Source: JAXGXJ01 sp040772905
GTDB taxonomy: Bacteria > Actinomycetota > Thermoleophilia > RBG-16-64-13
Reading direction: 5' to 3'
Assembly (NCBI GenBank): GCA_040772905.1
Contig: JAXGXJ010000004.1
Span: 381,786 to 445,785, forward strand
DNA length: 64,000 nt
The notes under the pieces: generated by a model
What the model was told of the DNA's origin: nothing
What the model saw: the letters and a program-made list of their open reading frames with translations, nothing else
The model's database searches: none
Part shown: positions 16,626 to 25,507 of the stretch, piece by piece
How positions within the stretch are numbered: the stretch's first letter is position 1
How the letters are laid out: each line of letters opens with the position of its first letter
Position numbers and translations under genes: made by a program

Positions 16626-17657
16626 TCACTCCAGACCGAAGCCCAGGGCCTGCGCACCAGTTGTGTAGAGATGTTCCTTTTCGGCGTCTGTGAGGCCCAA
16701 CCCTTCAATGAAGGCCCGACTCTCGGTCATCTCTTCATAGGGATAGTCGGTACCCAGCAGAATCTTGTCCATGCCCAGGGCCACCTTGGTGCACTCGAAC
16801 GCCGCCTGCAGGTAGTTGCCGCTGGTGGTCACCACCATGTTGTCGCGCAGGTACTCGCTCGGCACACGCTTCAGGGCAGGCACGGCATCGGGGTCGGAGG
16901 CCTTGATATGTGGGCGCACGAAGGGATGGTCTATACGCTGCATGAGGAAGGACAACCCTTCACCGTAGTGGCCCAGGATGATCTTGAGCTTCGGGAAGGC
17001 GTCGAACGCACCGCTCAGGACGAGCCGCATCATGGCCGTGGCCGTCTCGACGCCGAAGCCGAAGGCGGCGCCGGCCAGCGCCAACCCGTAGGTGCGCAGC
17101 TGAGGGATCATGGGAGCCACCGGATGCAGGTAGATGGGCACACCCAATTCTTCGCACTTGGCCAGGATGGGCCAGTAGCGCTTCTCGTCCAGGTAGGAAT
17201 CACCGAAATTGGAGTGTGTCTTCCATCCTTTGAAGCCCAGTTCCTTCACACAACGCTCGAGTTCTTTGGCAGCTGCGTCGGCATCCTTGGGACAGAGAGC
17301 GGCCCACCCCTGCAGGCGGTCGGGGTACTTGGCGCAAGCCTCAGCCAGTTCGTCGTTGACGCTCTTGGCCAGGCTGCTCCCCAGAGTCGGTGCGAAGGGG
17401 TCGACGCCGGGCGAAGTGAGCGAGACCACGGCCACATCGATGCCGGCCGCGTCCATCTCCTTGATGCGCCCCTCGCCCACGTCCAGCAGGCGGTCGAGCA
17501 GCTTGTCGCCGTAAGGTTCGAACGACTCCGGCCAGTAGTACAGACGCCGCTTGCCCGTGGCCGGGTCGTCCACCAGTCGAGGAAAGTCGGGGGTGGCGTA
17601 CATGGCATCCACGTACTTCTGCGTTACGAAATGGGTCTCTAGATCGATGATCTTCAC
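16626..17657 (-). CDS. Amidohydrolase-2 family protein, gamma-resorcylate decarboxylase-like
   Basis: This 343-residue TIM-barrel metalloenzyme begins with DLETHF, the E-x-H variant of the metal motif found in 2,6-dihydroxybenzoate (gamma-resorcylate) decarboxylases. Other marks are IYLHPV, ILGHYGEGLSFLMQRIDH and the late metal-ligand segment LLGTDYPYE. These occur in the ACMSD/resorcylate decarboxylase branch rather than in hydrolases. The likely reaction is non-oxidative decarboxylation of a hydroxylated aromatic acid; hydrolysis cannot be excluded. It lies 23 nt behind the MoaD-like gene and is probably co-transcribed with AOR 1. An acid made by that AOR might therefore be decarboxylated here (inference). 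Confidence 0.85.
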   Translation of the reverse strand: MKIIDLETHFVTQKYVDAMYATPDFPRLVDDPATGKRRLYYWPESFEPYGDKLLDRLLDVGEGRIKEMDAAGIDVAVVSLTSPGVDPFAPTLGSSLAKSVNDELAEACAKYPDRLQGWAALCPKDADAAAKELERCVKELGFKGWKTHSNFGDSYLDEKRYWPILAKCEELGVPIYLHPVAPMIPQLRTYGLALAGAAFGFGVETATAMMRLVLSGAFDAFPKLKIILGHYGEGLSFLMQRIDHPFVRPHIKASDPDAVPALKRVPSEYLRDNMVVTTSGNYLQAAFECTKVALGMDKILLGTDYPYEEMTESRAFIEGLGLTDAEKEHLYTTGAQALGFGLE

Positions 17658-17680
17658 GGATGCGCCTTTCTCCAGTCGTT

Positions 17681-17968
17681 CTATCCGCCGGCGATGGGCA
17701 CGAACATGAGCACATCGTCGCCCTCGCCAAGGACCGTCTGGGTCCCTCCCAGGGCGGCGATGTCGCGTCCGTTCACGAGGACGCGCAGGGGCGCGTGCGC
17801 ACTGGCCGCGTCGGGTTCCATGGAGTACGGAGAGAACCTCTCCCCGTACTCCTGTCTCAGCTGATACAGCAGGCCGGCCACCGTGGTCCCCTCGGGCACC
17901 ACGACATCTCTCTCCGCGGCGCCCAAGAGCATCTTGATGAGACCTACGCTGCGCACATGCACCTGCAT
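17681..17968 (-). CDS. MoaD/ThiS-family protein of AOR module 1
   Basis: This 95-residue ubiquitin-like protein ends in Gly-Gly (VPIAGG), the tail needed for adenylation and thiocarboxylation. The beta-grasp core has PEGTTVAGLLYQL and RVLVNGRDI. It sits 10 nt downstream of AOR 1. AOR genes often carry such a MoaD-like partner, thought to serve tungsto- or molybdopterin maturation. It may be a dedicated sulfur carrier or a stable subunit like AorD. No MoeB-type activating enzyme is in the window. Confidence 0.85.
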   Translation of the reverse strand: MQVHVRSVGLIKMLLGAAERDVVVPEGTTVAGLLYQLRQEYGERFSPYSMEPDAASAHAPLRVLVNGRDIAALGGTQTVLGEGDDVLMFVPIAGG

Positions 17969-17978
17969 GATGGTCGAC

Positions 17979-19850
17979 CTATACCCCCAAGCGGTCGGCT
18001 ATATAGCCCAGACGCAATTCTTCCAGCTTCTCGCGAGTGGGTACGCCCTCTTTGGTCCAGCCGCGGGCTTCGTAGTACTCATCCAGCATGAAGTCCAGGT
18101 CGGCCTGGCTGATGAGCTGACCCTTGGAGGGACCGTCGGGGATGGGTTCGGTCTTGAGCCGCTCAGGAAGATCGTCGTCGGCTCGGGTGAAGCCGGCCGC
18201 GATGTTGAAAGCACGCGCCACGTTGTTGATGCGCTCACCCACCTGATGCACTTCCTCGGGGGTGTAGACCAGGCCGGTCGCGCCCTCCATGAGGTCGGCC
18301 GTGTTCTGGAACATGAAGCCGGCGACGGCCATGTCCATGAGGAACACGCACATGGTGGGGGAGTCGGCCAGCGCGGTGCGGGCGTCCTGGTTCCACTTGG
18401 TCAGCTTGCCCTTGCCCTCGATGGCGAAACGGTCCACCGCGTAAGGGATGGGGATACCGAAGATCTCCTGGAACGCGTAGCCCTTGTTATGGTCGGCACC
18501 GGTGAACGCAGTCGCGAGGCTGAGGCCGTGAGCCTTCGCGCCACGCACGTCGTACGCCGGCAATTCCAGGCCTTTGATGTGCATAGCGTATTTCTCGCTA
18601 CCCTTGCCGATACGCTCCGCGGCGGCCTTGGTGCCGTCGGCCAGGATATCGCCCAAACCCTGCCGCTCCCCGATCATGTGGAGGAGCTTGATCATGGACT
18701 CGTCGTTGCCGAAGTGCAGGTCCATGCCACCCGTATCCTCAAGAGTGAGGATGCCGCGCTCGAACAACTCCATGGCGAAGGCGATGGTCACTCCCGCCGA
18801 CATGGTGTCCAGACCCAACTCGTCGGAGAGACGGTCGGCCGCGATGATAGCGTCGGGATTGTCTACGCCGGTGACCCCGCCAAAACTGTAGAGCGTCTCG
18901 TACTCAGGGCCTTCGGTGAAGGAGCCGGCGTACGGACCCTCCTGGGCCAGACGATACTGGCTGCACCCCACCGGGCAGCCCGCGCACGCCGTCTTGCCGG
19001 CCCCACGCGACTCGATGGCGTAACCGCCGATCTTGTCGGCCGGGGTGAACACGCCGGTGCCCGTCCAGTTGTTCGCGGGATAGATGCCGAGAGCCTGGGT
19101 CAGATCGAGCGTGGTAGACGTGCCGTAGCGGGAGAACTCCGGATACAGGATGGGGCTCTCCTTCATGCCGGCGCGCATACGCTTGCGGGCGGCGTCGAAC
19201 TTCTCGTGGTCGGCTATCTGCATCTGCTGGTCGCCGCGCAGCGCGATGGCTTTGAGGTTCTTCGCACCCATGACGGCGCCGAGGCCCTTGCGGCCTGCCA
19301 CCCGGCGTTCGTTGACGATGCACGCCATCTTGGAGAGCTTCTCACCCGCCGGGCCGATGCAGCAGATGCGGATGTTCAGATCGTGCAGCTCGTCCTTTAT
19401 CACCTGCTGTGTGTCGCTGCTCGGGAGCCCCCAGAGCTCTTTCGCGTCGCGGAACTTCACCTCACCGTTCTTGATCCACAGATAGGTGGGCTCCTCCGCC
19501 TTGCCCTCGATGATGAGGGCGTCGTAGCCGGCGCGCTTCATCTCCACGGGGAAGTGGCCGCCCGTGGTCGCCACGCCCATGGCTCCGGTCGCCGGCGACT
19601 TGGCGTTGACGGCCATACGGCTGGCGCACGGGACGGTGGTACCAGTGAATGGACCCGGCGCGAAGATGAGCTTGTTGTCGGGGCCCAGCGGATCGCAATC
19701 GGCCGGGACCTCGTCGTAGAGGTACTTGACCGTGAAACCCGCACCTCCGATGAAGTCCTGCGCCACATCGACCGGCAACGGCTCCTCTTTGTAGCTCTTC
19801 TCGCTGAGATTGATCCTAAGGATCTTGCCTGTATACCCACCGCCGTACAT
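17979..19850 (-). CDS. Aldehyde:ferredoxin oxidoreductase, AOR 1
   Basis: This 623-residue tungsten- or molybdenum-pterin enzyme oxidises aldehydes to acids with ferredoxin as acceptor. It opens with MYGGGYTGKILRINLS. The [4Fe-4S] ligands are Cys289, Cys292, Cys296 (CAGCPVGC) and Cys501 (SPTMCVF), close to the numbering of Pyrococcus AOR. The pterin-binding segment GRKGLGAVMGAKNLKA is intact. The start is ATG 19850, with AGGAG 4 nt upstream. The longer frame to 19934 has no ribosome site. It heads an operon with the MoaD-like and amidohydrolase genes. The divergent TetR gene at 19998 is the probable regulator. Substrate is unknown; the neighbours suggest an aromatic aldehyde. Confidence 0.95.
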   Translation of the reverse strand: MYGGGYTGKILRINLSEKSYKEEPLPVDVAQDFIGGAGFTVKYLYDEVPADCDPLGPDNKLIFAPGPFTGTTVPCASRMAVNAKSPATGAMGVATTGGHFPVEMKRAGYDALIIEGKAEEPTYLWIKNGEVKFRDAKELWGLPSSDTQQVIKDELHDLNIRICCIGPAGEKLSKMACIVNERRVAGRKGLGAVMGAKNLKAIALRGDQQMQIADHEKFDAARKRMRAGMKESPILYPEFSRYGTSTTLDLTQALGIYPANNWTGTGVFTPADKIGGYAIESRGAGKTACAGCPVGCSQYRLAQEGPYAGSFTEGPEYETLYSFGGVTGVDNPDAIIAADRLSDELGLDTMSAGVTIAFAMELFERGILTLEDTGGMDLHFGNDESMIKLLHMIGERQGLGDILADGTKAAAERIGKGSEKYAMHIKGLELPAYDVRGAKAHGLSLATAFTGADHNKGYAFQEIFGIPIPYAVDRFAIEGKGKLTKWNQDARTALADSPTMCVFLMDMAVAGFMFQNTADLMEGATGLVYTPEEVHQVGERINNVARAFNIAAGFTRADDDLPERLKTEPIPDGPSKGQLISQADLDFMLDEYYEARGWTKEGVPTREKLEELRLGYIADRLGV

Positions 19851-19960
19851 GACACTCCTTTGCTCTACAGATCGCTCCGAGGGACGGATGCTGATTCCGG
19901 CTTGTTCTCTGTGTTGTTCAAGGATACCAACCATTCTCTCTGTCGTGAGTCCATGCCCTT

Positions 19961-19989
19961 TTGGCCGGCGCAGGGATGGGCTCTATACT
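19961..19989 (+). promoter_or_regulatory. Promoter of the TetR gene (TTGGCC-17-TATACT)
   Basis: A -35-like TTGGCC (19961-19966), a 17-nt spacer and -10 TATACT (19984-19989) end 8 nt before ATG 19998. The predicted transcription start is at about 19996, so the mRNA is leaderless or has a 1-2 nt leader. No Shine-Dalgarno site is present. The region is shared with the divergent AOR 1 operon. Confidence 0.6.
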
Positions 19990-19997
19990 GTGCTGGC

Positions 19998-20648
19998 ATG
20001 AAACCAGACACAGCTCATCCCTACCGGGTACCGCAACAGCGACGAAGCCAGGCCTCACTTGAGCGCCTGCTGGATGCTGCCGAAGACCAGATACGGTCTG
20101 AGGGCATCGAGTCGCTCACCATCGCCAGCGTTGTGGGAAGAGCGGGCCTCTCTGTGGGAGCGTTCTACGCGCGCTTCCCCGACAGGAGCTCTCTCCTCCA
20201 CGCGCTGCAGAACCGGTTCCACGACCGCATGGAGCCGGTGCTGCTCGCGGAACTCAAAGCCAAAGCGGCCGAAGCCCACACTCTGGAGGAAGCCGTCGCG
20301 TGCTGCATCGACACGCTGGTGAAGTACGTCACCGGCGAGAGCGAGCTCTCGCGCGCGTTCATGATGACCTCCGTATTCGATGAAGTACTGCGACGCCGAG
20401 GTGAGCAGGTGAACCGCGATCGACGAGAGGCCCTCATCACGGCACTCATGGTGCACCAGCGCGAGATAGGCCACACCGACCCTGTCCTCGCCATCGACAT
20501 GGCCTACGCCATCTACGCTGCGGTCATCAGGGGAGGGCTGGTGTTCGGCGAGAACCACGAGCTCTACGCCAACATCGCCACGCAGACCATGATGCGCGAG
20601 CTGAAAAGCGCTCTCACGCAGTATCTGCGCGGACACTCTCAGGCCTGA
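19998..20648 (+). CDS. TetR/AcrR family transcriptional regulator
   Basis: This 216-residue regulator has an N-terminal helix-turn-helix at about residues 15-62 (LLDAAEDQIRSEGIESLTIA, then VGRAGLSVGAFYARFPDRSS). An all-helical ligand-binding domain follows. It is divergent from AOR 1 with 147 nt between the starts, the usual arrangement for a repressor of the neighbouring operon. The inducer is probably an aldehyde, alcohol or acid of that pathway (inference). The reading frame is open far upstream, but only the part from ATG 19998 is real; the rest is antisense to AOR 1. A 15-bp terminator hairpin follows. Confidence 0.9.
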   Translation: MKPDTAHPYRVPQQRRSQASLERLLDAAEDQIRSEGIESLTIASVVGRAGLSVGAFYARFPDRSSLLHALQNRFHDRMEPVLLAELKAKAAEAHTLEEAVACCIDTLVKYVTGESELSRAFMMTSVFDEVLRRRGEQVNRDRREALITALMVHQREIGHTDPVLAIDMAYAIYAAVIRGGLVFGENHELYANIATQTMMRELKSALTQYLRGHSQA

Positions 20649-20652
20649 ACAG

Positions 20653-20686
20653 GCAGGGGCCCCGCCCGAACGGGCGGGGCCCCTGC
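20653..20686. terminator. Bidirectional terminator between tetR and the solute-binding protein gene
   Basis: A perfect 15-bp stem (20653-20667 with 20672-20686) and a GAAC loop lie between two convergent genes. The stem is very GC-rich and has no clear T tract on either side. Confidence 0.8.
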
Positions 20687-20735
20687 ACTCACTTGCACTC
20701 AGCCGCATCGGCCAGTCAACATGGACTGCGCCGTG

Positions 20736-22217
20736 CTACGAATACTGCATGGGCAGCATCTCGGCGGTGACCTCGGAGGTGGGGACCCACTTGTTGGACA
20801 CCTCGACGATGTCGAACTGGTACTTGGTCCCTTTCACCCACTGTCCACCGCCCAGCGGCACGCAGTAGACGTTCTGTACTGGGCGCATCGATCCGGGAGC
20901 CATGTCTGGCGCCTGCGTCAGATCGATGGGGCCGAGCAGGGTCTCGAGTTTGGCCGTGCTGATGGCCTTGATGATCTCTTCCTTGTCGTCTACGTTCGGG
21001 CAGCGCTTCAGCGAGTCGACCAGCCACTCCATACGGCCGTACTGCCCGATGGGGGCCGTCCACTGCTGTCCGGTGCGCTTCTCGTAGTCGTCGGCCATCT
21101 CCTGGCAGGTCTCACCTGTGAGGCTGGACTTGAACGGCCAACTGGGGTGCCACACCAACTCCACCGTGGTGTTGGCAGCGATCTCACCGGTCGCCTCGAG
21201 CGACTGCGGGAAGAGCAGGGCCTTGCCGATGGTGAGGATCTTGGGCTTGAAGTCCTGCTGGATGGCCTGCTTCCAGAAGTTGGTGAAATCGGGCGAGATC
21301 ACACTGCCGGCCACGATCTCGGCCCCGAACTTCTTGAACTCGGAGATCTGCTTGGTGAAGTCCTCAGTGGGAACCGTGTGCTGGCCGGGAAGGACGTACT
21401 CGTACCCACCCGCCTTGAGTCCGGGGATGATGCCGGTCTCTTCGTTCACCCAGGAGTTCCCGTCGTCATCGTTGGCGAAGAACAGGCCCACCTTCTTGTT
21501 GGTGGGGATCTTCTCCCACATGTCGAGAAAGACGTCCATGATCTTGTCCACGCCGATGCCGTGGGCATACGTCCACTTGAAGGGCTTGTCGGGAGCGCCG
21601 CCCCGGCCGAAGAAGAACGGCTGCCAGGGAACGAAACTCGCGATCATGGGGCATGCCAGAGCCTCACACTGGTCGGCCACCGGGTTTACAGTGTCGGGGC
21701 TCGAGCTCACCAGGATGACGTCCACGCCGTCGTTCTGCACCAGGTCGCCCGCGACCTGAGCAGCCCGGTTGGTGTCGGACTGGCTGTCATACTGGATGAC
21801 CTTGATCTTGTGGTTCTTGTTGTCGCCGCACACCACGCCGTCGGCCAAAGCCTCGTTCCAACGTTCGATCTGCCAGTTGGCAGCGGCCGCGAACGAAGCC
21901 AACGCGCCCGTGAGCGGGGCTACCACGCCCACTTTGATCTCACGTCCGCCTTCGACACCCGCGGTGGTGGTGGGACCGGCAGTGGTGTCGGTGGATGCCG
22001 CGCCGGTAGTGGTCGTGCTCTCCGAGGGAGCAGTGGCAGTGCTTGTGGTGGTCTCCTCATCGCCGCCACAGGCAGCCAGCAGGCCACCCAGCCCGCCGCC
22101 CACACTCACGGCGGCGCCCGCCAGACCAGCCATCTTCAAGAACTGCCGGCGGCTTACACCGCTTCTTTCCGCGTTTTCCGGCGTTTCGTCTGCAGCGTTG
22201 TTCAGCTCATGGTCCAT
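20736..22217 (-). CDS. ABC transporter substrate-binding protein, branched-chain amino acid type (Tat lipoprotein)
   Basis: This 493-residue periplasmic-binding-protein type I (Peripla_BP_6) lipoprotein has a Tat motif SRRQFLKMAG and a lipobox ending LLAAC. A Thr-rich linker precedes the binding domain, which starts at EIKVGVVAPLTGALASF. The family carries LivK, urea- and aromatic-acid-binding proteins, so the ligand is open. Tat export suggests folding in the cytoplasm. The start is ATG 22217, with GGAGGGG close upstream. It is a lone binding-protein gene. The matching permease and ATPase genes could be livHMGF at the right end of the window, but 38 kb separate them. Confidence 0.92.
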   Translation of the reverse strand: MDHELNNAADETPENAERSGVSRRQFLKMAGLAGAAVSVGGGLGGLLAACGGDEETTTSTATAPSESTTTTGAASTDTTAGPTTTAGVEGGREIKVGVVAPLTGALASFAAAANWQIERWNEALADGVVCGDNKNHKIKVIQYDSQSDTNRAAQVAGDLVQNDGVDVILVSSSPDTVNPVADQCEALACPMIASFVPWQPFFFGRGGAPDKPFKWTYAHGIGVDKIMDVFLDMWEKIPTNKKVGLFFANDDDGNSWVNEETGIIPGLKAGGYEYVLPGQHTVPTEDFTKQISEFKKFGAEIVAGSVISPDFTNFWKQAIQQDFKPKILTIGKALLFPQSLEATGEIAANTTVELVWHPSWPFKSSLTGETCQEMADDYEKRTGQQWTAPIGQYGRMEWLVDSLKRCPNVDDKEEIIKAISTAKLETLLGPIDLTQAPDMAPGSMRPVQNVYCVPLGGGQWVKGTKYQFDIVEVSNKWVPTSEVTAEMLPMQYS

Positions 22218-22253
22218 GGACCCCTCCTGTCTCAGGCTGCTCATACTACAAAC

Positions 22254-22282
22254 ATCCTAGCACTCGGTAGCAAACGGTGTAA
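22254..22282 (-). promoter_or_regulatory. Possible promoter of the solute-binding protein gene
   Basis: On the minus strand TTACAC (22282-22277), a 17-nt spacer and TAGGAT (22259-22254) lie 37 nt before ATG 22217. Each box matches consensus at four of six positions. Confidence 0.35.
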
Positions 22283-22431
22283 GTCCTCACTAACCAAATG
22301 GGTCACTCGTGGTAGGTGCCGCCGAAGACTTATCGGAAGGCTGGGTGAAAAGCTGATCGGAGGGCCGCTCGGAAGACCGCGCGGGAAGCCTCTCGGGCCG
22401 TTTACTTACAGCATTCTTACGCGTATGCGGC

Positions 22432-22437
22432 TATACT
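22432..22437 (+). promoter_or_regulatory. -10-like TATACT before the foldase gene
   Basis: TATACT lies 39 nt upstream of GTG 22477. No good -35 box is seen at 16-18 nt, so support is weak. Confidence 0.3.
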
Positions 22438-22476
22438 CTCGCGACGCCGTCCCGCAACTCAGCAAGTGAGGTTCTT

Positions 22477-23667
22477 GTGACAAAGAGAATCGTGACCCTC
22501 GTCTCGGTGCTCGTCTTCGCCGCGGTGTTCGGCCTCGTGGCCGGCTGCGGGGGCGGGCTGCCCGACGATGCCGTGGCCCAAGTGGGCGACACCTACGTGA
22601 CCCAGGCCGACTTCGACGCCCGCGTGGCCGATTTCGAGAAACAGTATGCGGGCTACATCCCCGACGAAGCCTCCGACCCCGAAGGCTACAAAGAGTTCAC
22701 CGCCGATGTGCTCGACTACATGATCACCTATCAGGTGGTGCTGCAGAAGTCGGGCGACCTGGGCATCAGCGTCTCCGATGAAGATGTGCAGACCGAACTG
22801 GATTCCATCCTCAACGATACCTTCGGCGGCGATCAGACTCAGTTCGACGCCGCGTTGGAGGCTCAGAACATCACCCTGGAGCAACTGAGGGTGAACTTCA
22901 AAGAGTCCATGCTCATGCAGGCCGCCTATGAGGCTGTCACCAAAGATGTGACGACAGTCCCGGACGATGAGGTATCGACATACTACGAAGCCAACAAGGC
23001 AGACTACTTCGTGGACGAGACGAGAGTCACCCGCCACATTCTCATCGCTCCCGGCTCGGACGACGAGACCACTGCCACGACCGACAGCGCCTCCACAACC
23101 ACCACCGCGGCGCCCACCGAAGCCGATTGGGCCGCCGCTCTGACTGAGGCCCAGAAGGTGCGCCAAGAGTTGGTCAACGGTGGCGACTGGACCCAGCTGG
23201 CGGCCGACTACTCCGACGACACCGGCACCAAGGACAGCGGAGGCGACCTGGGTGCTGTAGCGAAGGGCGAGATGGTGCAGGAGTTCGAGGACTCGGTCTT
23301 CTCCCTGGCCAAGGATGAGATCTCGCAGCCCATCAAGACCACGTATGGCTACCACGTCATCCAGGTCACCGATATCAACGAGGCCAAGCAGTACACGCTG
23401 GACGAGGTGAAGGAGGACATCACCTCCATCCTTATCAGCGAGAAGAAGGACCAGACCTGGACTGCTTGGATGGAGCAGGCGAAGGCGGACATCCAGATCA
23501 TCTACAAGGAAGGCATGGAGCCCGTCACCACGACGACCGTAGCGCCGACCGAGACCACGTCCGGCGCGGGTACCGACTCGACCGACGCGCCTGAGACCGC
23601 TACCACCGAGGTCGGCTCGACCATCACCACAGCCGCTCCCGAGACAACCACCACAGCTGCTCCGTAG
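22477..23667 (+). CDS. SurA/PrsA-like peptidyl-prolyl isomerase lipoprotein
   Basis: This 396-residue exported foldase has lipobox LVAGC (Cys24) and a SurA-N-like helical domain at about residues 30-185 (VAQVGDTYVTQADFDARV). A parvulin-type PPIase domain covers about 188-310. It opens with VTRHILIA and closes with SQPIKTTYGYHVIQVTDI. Inside the parvulin domain, directly after the first strand, sits a Thr/Ala-rich insert of about 25 residues. A second Thr-rich tail of about 50 residues ends the protein. GTG 22477 is used (GAGG 6 nt upstream). It probably helps exported proteins fold outside the membrane. A strong terminator follows. Confidence 0.88.
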   Translation: MTKRIVTLVSVLVFAAVFGLVAGCGGGLPDDAVAQVGDTYVTQADFDARVADFEKQYAGYIPDEASDPEGYKEFTADVLDYMITYQVVLQKSGDLGISVSDEDVQTELDSILNDTFGGDQTQFDAALEAQNITLEQLRVNFKESMLMQAAYEAVTKDVTTVPDDEVSTYYEANKADYFVDETRVTRHILIAPGSDDETTATTDSASTTTTAAPTEADWAAALTEAQKVRQELVNGGDWTQLAADYSDDTGTKDSGGDLGAVAKGEMVQEFEDSVFSLAKDEISQPIKTTYGYHVIQVTDINEAKQYTLDEVKEDITSILISEKKDQTWTAWMEQAKADIQIIYKEGMEPVTTTTVAPTETTSGAGTDSTDAPETATTEVGSTITTAAPETTTTAAP

Positions 23668-23690
23668 CAGGAAACGTCCCCCGGCACTGA

Positions 23691-23728
23691 AACGGGGCGG
23701 ACCGGCCTTCTGGCCGGTCCGCCCCGTT
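23691..23728 (+). terminator. Terminator after the foldase gene
   Basis: A perfect 17-bp stem (23691-23707 with 23712-23728) with loop TTCT lies 23 nt after the stop. It is GC-rich, with a short TTC tail. Confidence 0.8.
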
Positions 23729-23806
23729 CGCATTCCGCGGCGCGTGACGCCTCCCTGAGGAACCCGCTGACTTCCTGATCCCGGCTCCGAGTAGACACAA
23801 GAGAAA

Positions 23807-23864
23807 GGCCGCCCGGCGCTCCGTCGCACGCCTGCGAGGCAGTACGGCAGATCGCCGGGCGGCC
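23807..23864 (-). terminator. Distal terminator of the cyclase gene
   Basis: The 12-bp arms 23807-23818 and 23853-23864 are fully complementary. On the minus strand the stem is followed by TTTCTCTTG, which looks like a rho-independent tail. The loop is long (34 nt). Confidence 0.5.
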
Positions 23865-23866
23865 CA

Positions 23867-23890
23867 CCCACCGGCCCGAAGGCCGGTGGG
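23867..23890 (-). terminator. Proximal terminator of the cyclase gene
   Basis: A 10-bp perfect stem with a stable CGAA loop lies 18 nt after the stop codon of the double-cyclase gene. Together with the hairpin at 23807-23864 it isolates the two convergent genes. Confidence 0.6.
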
Positions 23891-23908
23891 GTCACGCCGA
23901 ATCACATA

Positions 23909-25507
23909 CTAGAGGCCGGGAGCGAAGGTGAACTCCTGCTTCGGATCGACGATGGCAAGGATCTGCACGATGCAGCCGTCGCCGCTGGGCCAACGCCAGG
24001 GCAGCACCAGAAGGGTGCAGCGCTCGCCGGTGACCTCATCCAGGTCGCCGCCCACGTTCTCGATGCCCGGGATGCCACCCTCGCACATGAGCTTCTTGTG
24101 CGCCGGCTCCCAGTTGGGGAAGGCTTCGAGGGGATCCTGGCCGGCATGCTCCTGCTTCCACTCTTCGATGAGGTGGGGATGTGTGGGCCCAAGCCCATGG
24201 TTCACGAGCTTGGTGGCGATGGGATGATCATTGGCCTGGCAGCCGTAACCGACCAGTTTGAGCTTGTGGTCGATGGCCCACTGGGCGGCCGTAGCATCGG
24301 CACCAGGCCCGTACGCGAAGTACTCGTCGGTATCGCCCCACAGACGATGGTAGCCGGTGTTGATCATGACCATGTCGCCCTCTTGGATCTTGGGAGAGGC
24401 GTTCTCCATATCCTCGGACGTGATGACGCCCCACTTGCCTTTGGGAGCGTCCACGACCACGCCGGTCCCGAACATGCGCCAGACCGGGTAGTCGTTGATG
24501 GTGGGAGTGTTCTCGGTCACGTGCAGAGGAGCATCCATGTGGGTGCAGCGGTGCATGATGCCCTCCCACTGCAGCTGCTGGACGCCGTCGCGCGCGTGGA
24601 ACTTGACCACATCGATGTTGACACTGGGCGAGGAAGGCCACTCGGGCATGAACTGCTTGAAGGTGTGACCGAGGCTGTAGACGCTCAGACCGTCACGCTG
24701 TTTGCTGCCAGCCTCGATGCGGGCCTTGCCGGTGGGGTCGAAGATGGCCACCATGCGCACGGGGCAGGCTTCGCCGTGCTCGAACTTCCAGGGGACAGCC
24801 GCGAGGGTGGCTCGACGGCCTTTGACCGTGTCGACGTCTCCACCCACCTGCTTGACGACGGGAATGCCCGCTTCGAGCAGGGTGCGGGTCGCGGGATACC
24901 ACTCAGGATGATCCTGTTTGGCGTCACGACCGGTGGCCGTTTTGTAGGCATCGGCCAGACGTTTCATCTGCGGTCCACCGCGCTGCGGACCCATGTGGGT
25001 CGCGAGGGGCAGATCGACGAACGGCGTATCGACCGCGACCATCTTGGCGCCGGCTTGTACCAGATACTCAGCGGCGTCTTTGGTCAGGCCCGGAGCCTCG
25101 CCGAAGTACTCGAGGCCATCGGAGTACTTGCAGTGCCAACCGGTGCAGATGACTACGATATCGCCCTTCTCGATGGCGGGCGAAGCGGCTTTGAGGTCGT
25201 CGGCGGTGATCTTCTCCCAGTTCTTCTTGGGGATGTCCAGGACCACGCCGTTGCCGAAGAAAGTGGCGGGATCGATATCGGCGAGGTCGGCGCCCTTCTG
25301 GATGTGGGCCAGGGGAGCGTTCATGTGCGTCCCGGTGTTGAGGACGGTGGTGATACGCCAGGCCAGGACTCCATGCTGGGCGTGTTTGACACCACGCACC
25401 ATGCGCACGTCGGGATCACCAGGGTACGAGGGCGCCCCGTGGTCCCACACATGGCTGAGTTCGACGAACTGCAGCCCTGAGTACGGATCAGTGACGACGT
25501 TTGCCAT
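23909..25507 (-). CDS. Tandem cyclase-family protein (two fused KynB-like metal hydrolase domains)
   Basis: The 532-residue protein contains two complete cyclase (PF04199-type) domains in tandem, about residues 1-265 and 270-532. Each repeats the order: an opening FVELSHVW or SVYSLGHTF strand, the metal motif, a K-x-W-x-x-IT-x-DD/EDM segment and a PNW/PEW-type block near the end. Metal motif 1 is TGTHMNAPLAH and motif 2 is RCTHMDAPLHV; domain 1 has Asn where domain 2 keeps the usual Asp. Single-domain relatives hydrolyse N-formylkynurenine, isatin or cyclic amides. ATG 25507 has AAGGAGAG at 5 nt. The gene lies at the end of the FAD/FeS dehydrogenase cluster, so it may open a ring or hydrolyse an ester-like product made there. 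Confidence 0.85.
   Translation of the reverse strand: MANVVTDPYSGLQFVELSHVWDHGAPSYPGDPDVRMVRGVKHAQHGVLAWRITTVLNTGTHMNAPLAHIQKGADLADIDPATFFGNGVVLDIPKKNWEKITADDLKAASPAIEKGDIVVICTGWHCKYSDGLEYFGEAPGLTKDAAEYLVQAGAKMVAVDTPFVDLPLATHMGPQRGGPQMKRLADAYKTATGRDAKQDHPEWYPATRTLLEAGIPVVKQVGGDVDTVKGRRATLAAVPWKFEHGEACPVRMVAIFDPTGKARIEAGSKQRDGLSVYSLGHTFKQFMPEWPSSPSVNIDVVKFHARDGVQQLQWEGIMHRCTHMDAPLHVTENTPTINDYPVWRMFGTGVVVDAPKGKWGVITSEDMENASPKIQEGDMVMINTGYHRLWGDTDEYFAYGPGADATAAQWAIDHKLKLVGYGCQANDHPIATKLVNHGLGPTHPHLIEEWKQEHAGQDPLEAFPNWEPAHKKLMCEGGIPGIENVGGDLDEVTGERCTLLVLPWRWPSGDGCIVQILAIVDPKQEFTFAPGL

Noticed and set aside
17883..19997. Very long open frame on the plus strand across AOR module 1
   Set aside because: It is antisense to AOR 1 and the MoaD-like gene. 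Its translation is compositionally biased (His, Arg, Asp, Val) without any motif. Only the TetR part from 19998 is real.
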